Below, piece after piece: positions 32,222 to 39,835 of a DNA stretch of 43,067 bases (position 1 is the stretch's first letter; each line of letters opens with the position of its first letter). The position numbers were made by a program, and so were the translations under genes. Origin of the DNA: Clostridia bacterium (GTDB lineage Bacteria > Bacillota > Clostridia > Oscillospirales > Acutalibacteraceae); contig JAFRPB010000020.1 of NCBI GenBank assembly GCA_017429345.1, forward strand, positions 1-43,067, read 5' to 3'. The notes below the pieces were generated by a model, which was given only the letters and a program-made list of their open reading frames with translations, was not told where the DNA came from and did not search any database.

Positions 32222-34054
32222 TTGAATCAAAAATTGAAACAGCTGCGGGAGAAGGCGATGCGGCTGCCGCTCACGCCGGGCGTGTATATCATGAAAAACA
32301 AGAGCGGGGATATCATCTATATCGGCAAGGCGAAGGCGCTCAAGAACCGCGTGAGCCAGTATTTCGGCTCCGACCGCGCCCATTCGATCAAGGTGATACG
32401 CATGGTCGAGAACGTGGACGATTTCGACTATATCCTCGTGGGCAATGAGTTCGAGGCGCTTGTGCTCGAGTGCAGCCTCATCAAACTGCACAACCCGAAA
32501 TACAACATTCTGCTCAAGGACGACAAGGGCTATTCCTATATCCGCGTGGCGGGGGAGGAATGGCCGGTCATTTCCGCCGTGCTGCAGAAGGCGGACGACG
32601 GCGCGGAATATATCGGTCCGTATATGAGCTCCGCCTCGGTCCGTCAGACCGTGGACGAGGCGAATTCAGTCTTTCATTTGCCCACCTGCGGCAAGACCTT
32701 CCCCTGCAGGACGCAGCGGCCCTGCCTCAACTACTATATCAAGCTCTGCGACGCGCCGTGCAGCGGTAAAATATCCCAGGAAGAATATAAAAAGAACGCC
32801 GACGCGGCGCTGGAATTTATCCGCGGCGGCAGCAGGGAGACGCTCGAGCGGCTGAATAAAGAAATGCTCGAGGCGGCGGAGAATCTGGAATTCGAACGCG
32901 CGGCGAAGCTGCGCGACCGCATCAGAAGCATCGAAAAGATCAACGAAAAACAGCGCGTCGTCACCGAAAAGGACGCGGACTGCGACGTGTTCGCGATCGC
33001 GGACGGGCCCGACAAGAGCTGCCTGAACGTGCTGCGCTTCCGCAAGGGGCGGCTTGTGGACGGCGAGTACTTTTACTTTGAGTCGGATACGCCCGAGCGG
33101 GCACGGCGGGAGCTGATCGCCTCGTACTATTCGATCCGCGAGGACCTGCCCAAAGAGATCCTGACTGACGGCGAGGTCGAGGATTCGGAGCTTCTCTCGC
33201 AGTGGCTGACCGAAAAACGGGGAAAGCGCGTGACGATCGCCGCGCCGAAGCGGGGCGAAAAGCTGCGTCTTGTGGAGATGTGCCGCAAAAACGCCTCGGA
33301 AAAGCTTTTTCAGCGGCAGGGGCGCGTCTCAAAGGACAACGCTTCGCTCGAGGAGCTGCGCGAGCTGCTGGGCCTCAAAACTTATCCCGACTATATCGAG
33401 TCCTACGATATCTCTCATACCGCGGGCAGCGACAACGTGGCGGGCATGGTCGTGTTCAAAAACGGCAAGCCGTATAAATCCGCCTACCGCAAGTTCGCGA
33501 TCAAAGGCTTCGTCGGGCAGGACGATTACCGCTCGATGGCGGAGGTGCTGGAGCGCCGCTTTTCGGAGTATTTCGCGCATAAGGACAGCGGCGAGGGCTT
33601 CGGAAAACTGCCGGATCTGATCCTTCTGGACGGCGGGCAGGGACAGGTCAACGCCGTGCAGCCCGTGCTCGGGCGCATGGGGATCGACGTGCCGGTGTTC
33701 GGTATGGTCAAGGACGACCGCCACCGCACCCGCGCGATCACCGGCGAGGGCGGCGAGATCGAGATAAACTCCAAACGCGCCGCGTTCACGCTGGTCTCGA
33801 GCCTGCAGGACGAGGTGCACCGCTTCTCGGTGGAATACCATCATCAGAAGCATACAAAGTCGACCTTCCGCACCGAGCTGACCGGGATCGGGGGCGTCGG
33901 CGAGAAAAAAGCCGCCGCGCTGATCAAACGCTTTAAGACGATCAAGGCGATCCGCGCCGCAAGCGTCGAGGAACTTTGCGAAGCGGACGGGATCGGCGAA
34001 GCACTCGCGCAAACGATCTGGGCATATTACCACGCGGAGGAGACGGACGAATGA
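32222..34054 (+). CDS. uvrC: Excinuclease ABC subunit C
   Basis: This 610-residue protein makes both incisions in nucleotide-excision repair after UvrAB damage recognition. It has a GIY-YIG nuclease (GVYIMKNKSGDIIYIGKAKALKNRV, about 20-44), a Cys-rich patch (CGKTFPCRTQRPCLNYYIKLCDAPC), a UVR motif (about 205-240), an RNase H-like second nuclease (YDISHTAGSDNVAGMVVF; LILLDGGQGQV) and a C-terminal helix-hairpin-helix pair (LTGIGGVGEKKAAALIKRF). The start is TTG at 32222, set by GGGGGA 7 nt upstream; no ATG fits the family N-terminus. The next gene overlaps by 4 nt. Repeat element H4 ends 60 nt upstream. Confidence 0.95.
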   Translation: MNQKLKQLREKAMRLPLTPGVYIMKNKSGDIIYIGKAKALKNRVSQYFGSDRAHSIKVIRMVENVDDFDYILVGNEFEALVLECSLIKLHNPKYNILLKDDKGYSYIRVAGEEWPVISAVLQKADDGAEYIGPYMSSASVRQTVDEANSVFHLPTCGKTFPCRTQRPCLNYYIKLCDAPCSGKISQEEYKKNADAALEFIRGGSRETLERLNKEMLEAAENLEFERAAKLRDRIRSIEKINEKQRVVTEKDADCDVFAIADGPDKSCLNVLRFRKGRLVDGEYFYFESDTPERARRELIASYYSIREDLPKEILTDGEVEDSELLSQWLTEKRGKRVTIAAPKRGEKLRLVEMCRKNASEKLFQRQGRVSKDNASLEELRELLGLKTYPDYIESYDISHTAGSDNVAGMVVFKNGKPYKSAYRKFAIKGFVGQDDYRSMAEVLERRFSEYFAHKDSGEGFGKLPDLILLDGGQGQVNAVQPVLGRMGIDVPVFGMVKDDRHRTRAITGEGGEIEINSKRAAFTLVSSLQDEVHRFSVEYHHQKHTKSTFRTELTGIGGVGEKKAAALIKRFKTIKAIRAASVEELCEADGIGEALAQTIWAYYHAEETDE

Positions 34055-34713
34055 AGATAGAAACGGTCATTTTCGATCTGGACGGCACGCTGCTCGACAC
34101 GCTCGGGGACCTGACCGACAGCGCGAACCATGCGCTTGCCTGTCACGGTATGCCTTCGCGCACGCTGAAGGAGACCCGTTCCTTTGTGGGCAACGGGATC
34201 CCGGCGATGATCCGCCGCTGCGTCCCCGAAGGGACGGACGAAGACACATACGAAGCGTGTCTTGCCGAAATGCTCGAATATTATCCCGCGCACTGCGATA
34301 TCAAGACCGCGGCGTATGACGGGATCAACGCGCTGCTCAGAGAACTCGCCGACGCGGGGATCGGCACCGCCGTCGTCACGAACAAGGCGCAGAGCGCGGC
34401 GCAGATCCTGTGCGGCGAAAAGTTTCAGGGCCTGGTCGGCGTCGTGATCGGCGGCGATCCGGAACGGCGATACAAACCCGCGCCCGACGGCGTGTTCGCC
34501 GCGATGGAAGCCCTCGGTGCGTCGGGGGAAACGACGGTCTACGTCGGCGATTCCGACGTGGATATGCAGACCGCCGCCAACGCAGGTCTGCCCGCGATCG
34601 GCGTTCTTTGGGGCTTCCGCGACCGCGAAGACCTCGAACCCTACCGCCCGCTCGCGATCGTCGAAACTCCCGCGGAGCTCGGAAAAATTCTGCTTCACCG
34701 GAAAAGCCGGTGA
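34051..34713 (+). CDS. HAD-family phosphatase, phosphoglycolate phosphatase-like
   Basis: This 220-residue protein is a haloacid dehalogenase-type phosphatase with IFDLDGTLLDT (nucleophile D9, acid D11), VVTNKA (motif II Thr), the Lys of RYKPAPDG, and VYVGDSDVDMQTA (motif IV). A helical cap lies between motifs I and II, as in Gph and PpaX. Phosphoglycolate from DNA 3'-end repair is a plausible substrate given the ATGA overlap with uvrC, but other phosphates (pyrophosphate, pyridoxal phosphate) are possible. GGAGGAG precedes the ATG. The last codons and stop lie inside a perfect 17-bp-arm hairpin. Confidence 0.88.
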   Translation: MKIETVIFDLDGTLLDTLGDLTDSANHALACHGMPSRTLKETRSFVGNGIPAMIRRCVPEGTDEDTYEACLAEMLEYYPAHCDIKTAAYDGINALLRELADAGIGTAVVTNKAQSAAQILCGEKFQGLVGVVIGGDPERRYKPAPDGVFAAMEALGASGETTVYVGDSDVDMQTAANAGLPAIGVLWGFRDREDLEPYRPLAIVETPAELGKILLHRKSR

Positions 34714-34952
34714 AGCAGAATTTCAGGGATGAGGGATGAGGAATAAGGGATAAGGGCTTGTAAAAATTTCATTTCTGCCTCAACATAAGCGCAATGTGTC
34801 AATTATCATAAAAGAAACTATGATCCAAACCTTGACGCAGAGATCATATATACATTCTCTCATCCCGCATCTCTTGCAATATCTCCGCTCTCATCTCCGC
34901 TCTCATCTCCGCTCTCATCTCTCATCCCTCATCCCTTATCCCTTCCAAGCGG
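34685..34952. repeat. Heptamer-repeat intergenic element H5
   Basis: It opens with a perfect 17-bp hairpin (34685-34701 / 34707-34723) that contains the stop codon of the HAD gene in its 3' arm. Next come GGGATGA/GGGATAA-type repeats (34724-34757) and an AT-rich core. A 12-bp direct repeat TCTCCGCTCTCA follows, present three times (about 34880-34916), and then inverted TCATCCC/TTATCCC repeats (34915-34948). Hairpin AAGCGGCTCTGCCGCTT (34949-34965) closes it. No gene is seen. Confidence 0.8.
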
Positions 34953-35012
34953 CTCTGCCGCTTTTTTTTATTTCGGCAATATTCATAAAGAATCCCGGCG
35001 GGATTTGTAAAA

Positions 35013-35200
35013 AGCGAATGGTGATCAGTGAACGGTGAACAGTCGGAGCGTTAAGAAAACAGTCCGGTGGACTGTTTTTAGCTACGACCGCAGCGGCTTT
35101 GCCGCGCGGCCCGGTCGGACTCACGGGATACAGTGAACAGTGACCGTCGACCGTTGACCGCAGCCCGATCCCCGATATCCGATCCCCGATCCCCGTTTTT
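35013..35200. repeat. Heptamer-repeat region H6
   Basis: AGTGAAC/GGTGAAC repeats (about 35023-35045) are followed by hairpin AAAACAGTCCGGTGGACTGTTTT (about 35058-35080) and a GCGGCTTTGCCGC hairpin. A second set of AGTGAAC, GTCGACC and GATCCCC-type repeats follows (35130-35197). Here the first words repeat in direct, not inverted, order. No gene is seen in 34966-35328 apart from this and the promoter region of the Fn3-like gene. Confidence 0.65.
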
Positions 35201-35207
35201 TAATCCC

Positions 35208-35260
35208 GAATCTTACAATTCTGTAAGATTCGCGCATTTTGCGGAATTACGGTGTATAAT
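35208..35260 (+). promoter_or_regulatory. Palindrome and -10 box before the Fn3-like gene
   Basis: A 10-bp inverted repeat GAATCTTACA / TGTAAGATTC with a 4-nt loop (35208-35231) lies just upstream of a TATAAT (35255-35260). No clean -35 is seen; the palindrome overlaps where it would be. It may be an operator or a terminator. Confidence 0.4.
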
Positions 35261-35328
35261 AGAATCATCGCAAAGTCCCGAAGAAAACACACGAAAAAAC
35301 AAAATTTCAGAATCGGAGGTAAAGACGT

Positions 35329-35667
35329 ATGAAAAGAACACTTGCAATACTTCTGGCCGTATTGATGCTTCTGCCCGTGTGCGGCGTCGCGGTCTCGGGC
35401 GTGACGAATTCCGCCGCGGGCAAGATGACCGTCAAATGGGCGCAGAAGGCCAAAGCGACGGGCTATCAGATCCAGTACGCGACGAACAGCAAGTTCACAA
35501 GCGCGAAGACCGTCACGGTCAGCGGCGCTTCGACGCTATCCAAGACGATCGCGAGTCTGACCAAGGGCAGCACCTACTACGTCCGCGTCAGAGCTTACAA
35601 GACCGTTTCGGGCGTCAAATATTACTCCGCGTGGAGCAGCGCGAAGAGCGTGAAGATCGCGAAGTAG
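35329..35667 (+). CDS. Small secreted fibronectin type III-like protein
   Basis: This 112-residue protein has a signal peptide at about 1-26 (LLPVCGVAVSG) and then a single Fn3-like domain (MTVKWAQKAKATGYQIQYATN, STYYVRVRAYKTVSGVKYYSAWS, ending VKIAK). Such domains usually sit in larger surface proteins. A free one is unusual and it lacks a dockerin. GGAGG lies 9 nt before the ATG. It is flanked on both sides by heptamer-repeat regions. It may be a remnant of a longer gene or a small matrix protein. Confidence 0.75.
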   Translation: MKRTLAILLAVLMLLPVCGVAVSGVTNSAAGKMTVKWAQKAKATGYQIQYATNSKFTSAKTVTVSGASTLSKTIASLTKGSTYYVRVRAYKTVSGVKYYSAWSSAKSVKIAK

Positions 35668-35668
35668 G

Positions 35669-35870
35669 GAAAGCGTTTTGCGTGTTGCGTTTTGCGTTTT
35701 GCGTTTTGCGACAGTGAGATCGTGAGATCGTGAAGTCGTGAAATCGTGATGTCGTGAGGCCGTTTTGTAGGGGCGGCATGACCGCCCGTTGGTCGTGAGA
35801 TCGTGACCGTAGACTGTCGACTGTCGACCGTAGACTGTAGATCGTCGACCGTCGACCGATCCCCGAATGG
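35669..35870. repeat. Heptamer/octamer-repeat region H7
   Basis: GCGTTTT/GCGTGTT 7-mers (about 35672-35710), then 8-mers of GTGAGATC type (35713-35760). A small hairpin GGGGCGGCATGACCGCCC lies at about 35769-35787. Then come TCGTGAG and 7-mers of GACTGTC/GACCGTA type (about 35805-35863) and a CGATCCCCGA end. The words are shared with elements H1, H3 and H6. There is no gene; the frame open across it is a shadow upstream of the next start. Confidence 0.75.
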
Positions 35871-35904
35871 ATTTGTTATATTATTCAGACCGGAGGAAAT
35901 ATCG

Positions 35905-38900
35905 ATGAAAAAAGTGCTTGCGATCCTGCTTGCCGCCCTGATGCTGTATTCCGCCTGCGGAGTACCGTCGTTCGCGAACAGAGATCCGCAGTCCCAAACG
36001 CCGCTGCCGAAAGAGGACAGCGACGCGCTGCAGGAAGGCGATCTCTGGTTCGACGCACAAGGTTGGTTCGATACGCTCGAACTGTACCACGTATACGAGT
36101 TCCTGGTCAGGGAGGATGCGGACTATTATCTTGAAGACGGGGGGAATACGATCGTCATCGCCGACGAGGACGCCCTGTGGTACGGTTTTAAAGACGGCGT
36201 GATCCCTCCCGGCGCCGAAATCGAGGAGGATCAGCTCGCTCCCGCCTTTATCTTCGACTTCCTTTGCGCACACGGGGAAACCGGCCCGCGGTGGAGCCTG
36301 CTTCCCGACGGAGACGACGAGGCGCTTGAGATGAGAGATCCGTATCTCGACCTTACGGCATATATTGACGATCATGCTTTATCGGAGGAGGACGCCGATG
36401 CTCTTCGGGGCTTGTCCTGGTATATCAATTCCGACGAGAGCTGCATTCGTACGATCGTGGATGACGGCCTTCAGCCCGTGATCTCCGATCTGTTCGCGGA
36501 CGATCCGGCGGCCGCGCCTTATTTCGCCTACCTGCGGCATCACGGCGGCGAGTTCACAGAGCTGCCCGTCCATTCCGAGCAAGCGGCAGCCGGCGGAAAG
36601 TGGTATGATATCTGGGCGATGCGGGAGGCCGCGGTTCCGGCATTTTCCTATACGTATTACAGAGACGCGAGGTATTTTCTCAGCAGCGACGGCGATACGC
36701 TGATCATCGATTTCGACGCGGACCGTTATGAGGATGAGATCCATACCAGAGACGCGGATCCGTTCTTTTTCAGCTACATCAGGACCGTTCCCGCGCTGAA
36801 TGTGCTGCCCACATCCCCGGACGGCCTTGCGGCGAACGCTTACTGGTTCGATCGGGACCACCTGATCGCGATGGATATCGCGGTGACCAGGGCGGAGCAG
36901 GGGCTTGACGCGCAGGCGGAAGTCCGCTCCGACTTTGAAGACGGCGTATTTTATCTTGCTGCCGATCTTTCCATGATTCGCGTCTGTACCACCTGTAACG
37001 GCGAGCAGCAGGTCGCGGATGAGGGCGCGGGCGGTCCGTACTGGCGTTATCTGCGGCAGGTCGGCGTGGATCCCGATCCGGGCTTTACGCAGATCCCCAC
37101 GCAGGACAGCGACGCGCTTTCGGACGGTGATTACTGGTTCGACGCGCTTGGCTACTCTCTGCGGAACTACTTTGAGGAAGAGGCCGACATGACGCCGATC
37201 ATGGAACAGGCCGGCGATTATTACGTCAACGGCGACGCGACCGTGATCCGCGCGTTCCTCTATAATTATTCCGAAGATATTTCCGCAGACGATGAATACG
37301 GCAGCGAGATCTTCGCGTTCCTGCACCGTCACGGCGAAGAAAACGCGGTCCCCGACGGCTTTGCCGAAGCGGTCTGCGATGCTGACGCTCTCACCGAAGA
37401 AAACGCGTATTTCGATCTTGACGGCTACGTCGGCCCGTGGGAGGATTACGGCTCTGAGGAGGATCGGGAATACTACCGCAGCAGTTGCGCGGACTTTTTC
37501 GGCGATACAGTCGTATTCTTCCTGAAAGAAACGGACGGCGGGAACGAATATCTGGTCCGTATGGGACAGACGTTCTTTGCCCTGAACGACAGCCCGGAAT
37601 ATGATTTCCTGTGGGATTTCAAGGATCTCGCCGAGACTTACGTCTATCCGGTCACGCTGGAGAACGCCGCCGCGCCCGGCTGCACCGGGGCCGGCTATTC
37701 CGGCGATTTTACGATCGTGAAGAACGGCGAACCCGTCGTGATCGGTGCGGGCGAAGCGCTTGACGCGCTCGGCCACGACTGGGGAAAATGGACGAAGCTC
37801 AACGCGACCTATCATCAGCGCGTCTGCGCAAGGGACGCGGCGCATACGCAGAAAAAGGCGCACACCTGGGACGAGGGCAAGGTCACCAAGGCTGCCACGG
37901 AAACGACCGACGGCGTAAAGACTTACACCTGCACCGCCTGCAAAGCAACAAAGACCGAGGCGATCCCCGCGCTCGGACATACGCACACCTGGGGCGCGTG
38001 GAAAAAGCTGAACGCGACCTATCATCAGCGCATCTGCGAAGAGAACGCTTCGCACGTCGAAAAAGCGAAGCATACCTGGAACGCGGGCAAGGTCACCAAG
38101 GCCGCGACTTGCGAAACAGACGGCGTGAAGACTTACACCTGTACCGTCTGCAAAGCGACGAAGACCGAAGCGATCCCGGCGACGGGGCACGCGTTCGGCG
38201 CGTGGACGAAGCTGAGTAAAACGTATCATCAGCGCGTCTGCGCAAACGATGAAAAGCATATCGAAAAAGAAATGCACACCTGGAACGCGGGCAAGGTCAC
38301 CAAGGCCGCGACCTGCGAAACAGACGGCGTGAAGACCTACACCTGTACCGCGTGCAGCGCAAAAAAGACCGCGGCGATCCCGGCGACGGGACATGCGTTC
38401 GGCGCGTGGGAGGAGCTCGACGAAACGTATCATCGGCGCGTCTGCGCGAACGACGCTTCACACGTCGAAAAGGCGGAGCATTCGTGGAGCGCGGGCGAGA
38501 CCGTCAAAGAGCCCGCGCCCGGCGTCGAGGGTGAAAAACGGTTCGTCTGCGCGGACTGCGGCGCGGTCCGGACCGATCCGATCGAAGCGCTGCCGACGAC
38601 CGCCCCGCCCACCACGGCAGCGCCTCCGACGACGGCTGCGCCTCCGACGACGGCAGCGCCCACGACGACGGCAGCGCCCGCAACGACGGCAGCGCCCGCA
38701 ACGACGGCTGCGCCTGCAACGACGGCTGCGCCTGCAACGACCGCTGCGCCTGCAACGACGGCTGCGCCCGCAACGACGGCTGCGCCTGCAACGACGGCTG
38801 CGCCTGCAACGACGGCTGCGCCCGCAACGACCGCTGCGCCTGCAACGACCGCTGCGCCTGCAACGACCGCTGCGCCTGCAACGACCGCTGCGCCTGCAAC

Positions 38901-39651
38901 GACCGCTGCGCCTGCAACGACCGCTGCGCCCGCGACGACTGCTGCGCCCGCGACGACGACCGAGCCTGCCGTGACCGTGGCTACCACGGCTGCGCCCGAA
39001 ACGATCACGATCGAGCCCACCATGACCACGACCGAGCCCACCACGACCACGACCGGGCCCACCACGACCACGACCGGGCCCACGACCACCACGACCGGGC
39101 CCACGACCACCACGACCGAGGCCACCACGACCACGACCGAGCCCGCCACCACCACGACCGAGCCGAGCATATCGGTCTCGAAAACGGAAGATGTAGAAGT
39201 TAAAGAAATTGTCGAAGTGGCGATCCCGCAAGGAGCAACATACACGATCTGCGACGACATGATCATTGGGATCGATCAAAACGGTAATTTCTATTCTGCG
39301 AAAAGACGAGACGGATCCGGCGCCATGATCGTCGACGCTGAGGGCAACGCGGTCGACGAGGGGATAAGGATCGGCACCGGTATGTTCGTCCGGACCATGA
39401 GCGGAACGAAATATCCTTTCGTCATTCTCGGCGATACCAACGGCGACGGCAAGGTCGGCGCCGCCGACGCGAGACTGGCGCTGCGGTCCGCCGCGAAGAT
39501 CGAGCCGCTGACCGGCCCGTATGAAAGGGCAGCGGATATGAACGGCGACGGCAAGGTCAAAGCCGCCGACGCGAGGACGATCCTTCGCATCGCCGCGAAG
39601 CTCGAAGTCGCCACGCTCGAGATGCTCAATGCGGGCAAAGCCGGAGCGTGA
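35905..39651 (+). CDS. Large secreted repeat protein with C-terminal dockerin
   Basis: This 1248-residue protein has a signal peptide at about 1-24. About six degenerate repeats of 90-110 residues follow (about 30-610; common pattern DALxxGDxWFD, YYLxxDGDTxI, F-YLRxHG). Four Cys/His repeats of about 50-60 residues come next (about 622-895; GHxWGxWxKLNATYHQRVC, ATCETDGVKTYTCTACKA). Then an 18-bp/6-residue AAPATT array (about 898-1015), a TTTTGPTT/TTTTEPTT stretch (to about 1090), a short domain, and a C-terminal dockerin (about 1173-1245; GDTNGDGKVGAADARLALRSAA; DMNGDGKVKAADARTILRIAA). CGGAGGAAA lies before the ATG at 35905. The CxxC repeats are common in Clostridia surface proteins and may bind metal. 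The N-terminal repeats are unknown to me. It is followed by a strong terminator. Confidence 0.8.
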   Translation: MKKVLAILLAALMLYSACGVPSFANRDPQSQTPLPKEDSDALQEGDLWFDAQGWFDTLELYHVYEFLVREDADYYLEDGGNTIVIADEDALWYGFKDGVIPPGAEIEEDQLAPAFIFDFLCAHGETGPRWSLLPDGDDEALEMRDPYLDLTAYIDDHALSEEDADALRGLSWYINSDESCIRTIVDDGLQPVISDLFADDPAAAPYFAYLRHHGGEFTELPVHSEQAAAGGKWYDIWAMREAAVPAFSYTYYRDARYFLSSDGDTLIIDFDADRYEDEIHTRDADPFFFSYIRTVPALNVLPTSPDGLAANAYWFDRDHLIAMDIAVTRAEQGLDAQAEVRSDFEDGVFYLAADLSMIRVCTTCNGEQQVADEGAGGPYWRYLRQVGVDPDPGFTQIPTQDSDALSDGDYWFDALGYSLRNYFEEEADMTPIMEQAGDYYVNGDATVIRAFLYNYSEDISADDEYGSEIFAFLHRHGEENAVPDGFAEAVCDADALTEENAYFDLDGYVGPWEDYGSEEDREYYRSSCADFFGDTVVFFLKETDGGNEYLVRMGQTFFALNDSPEYDFLWDFKDLAETYVYPVTLENAAAPGCTGAGYSGDFTIVKNGEPVVIGAGEALDALGHDWGKWTKLNATYHQRVCARDAAHTQKKAHTWDEGKVTKAATETTDGVKTYTCTACKATKTEAIPALGHTHTWGAWKKLNATYHQRICEENASHVEKAKHTWNAGKVTKAATCETDGVKTYTCTVCKATKTEAIPATGHAFGAWTKLSKTYHQRVCANDEKHIEKEMHTWNAGKVTKAATCETDGVKTYTCTACSAKKTAAIPATGHAFGAWEELDETYHRRVCANDASHVEKAEHSWSAGETVKEPAPGVEGEKRFVCADCGAVRTDPIEALPTTAPPTTAAPPTTAAPPTTAAPTTTAAPATTAAPATTAAPATTAAPATTAAPATTAAPATTAAPATTAAPATTAAPATTAAPATTAAPATTAAPATTAAPATTAAPATTAAPATTAAPATTTEPAVTVATTAAPETITIEPTMTTTEPTTTTTGPTTTTTGPTTTTTGPTTTTTEATTTTTEPATTTTEPSISVSKTEDVEVKEIVEVAIPQGATYTICDDMIIGIDQNGNFYSAKRRDGSGAMIVDAEGNAVDEGIRIGTGMFVRTMSGTKYPFVILGDTNGDGKVGAADARLALRSAAKIEPLTGPYERAADMNGDGKVKAADARTILRIAAKLEVATLEMLNAGKAGA

Positions 39652-39702
39652 CTCGTCGGAAAAAACGGTAATATCCCGGCCACTACAATTTTGTATTCAC
39701 TG

Positions 39703-39740
39703 AAAAGATCTGCCCCGGCACCCGCCGGGGCAGATCTTTT
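39703..39740. terminator. Strong intrinsic terminator
   Basis: A perfect 17-bp stem (AAAAGATCTGCCCCGGC / GCCGGGGCAGATCTTTT) with a 4-nt loop follows the large dockerin gene. A and T runs on the two sides allow function in both directions. Confidence 0.9.
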
Positions 39741-39764
39741 GTAATCAACATTTAACTCCCTATC

Positions 39765-39793
39765 TTGTTTTTTTTAGGCTGTGATGGTATAAT
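39765..39793 (+). promoter_or_regulatory. Promoter of the InlB-repeat protein gene
   Basis: TTGTTT (39765-39770) and a perfect TATAAT (39788-39793) are spaced by 17 bp, 43 bp upstream of the ATG. Confidence 0.7.
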
Positions 39794-39835
39794 AATATAA
39801 AAATACCTATATATTCGTTGCGGAGGTTAATACGA

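Noticed and set aside
36379..38433. 684-codon open frame on the minus strand of the large dockerin gene
   Set aside because: It is antisense to conserved repeats, has no plausible start signal and its product is low-complexity and Arg-rich.
38590..39180. Long frames on both strands across the AAPATT and TTTT arrays
   Set aside because: The repeats lack stop codons in several frames; only the plus-strand frame starting at 35905 has a signal peptide, a ribosome site and flanking domains.
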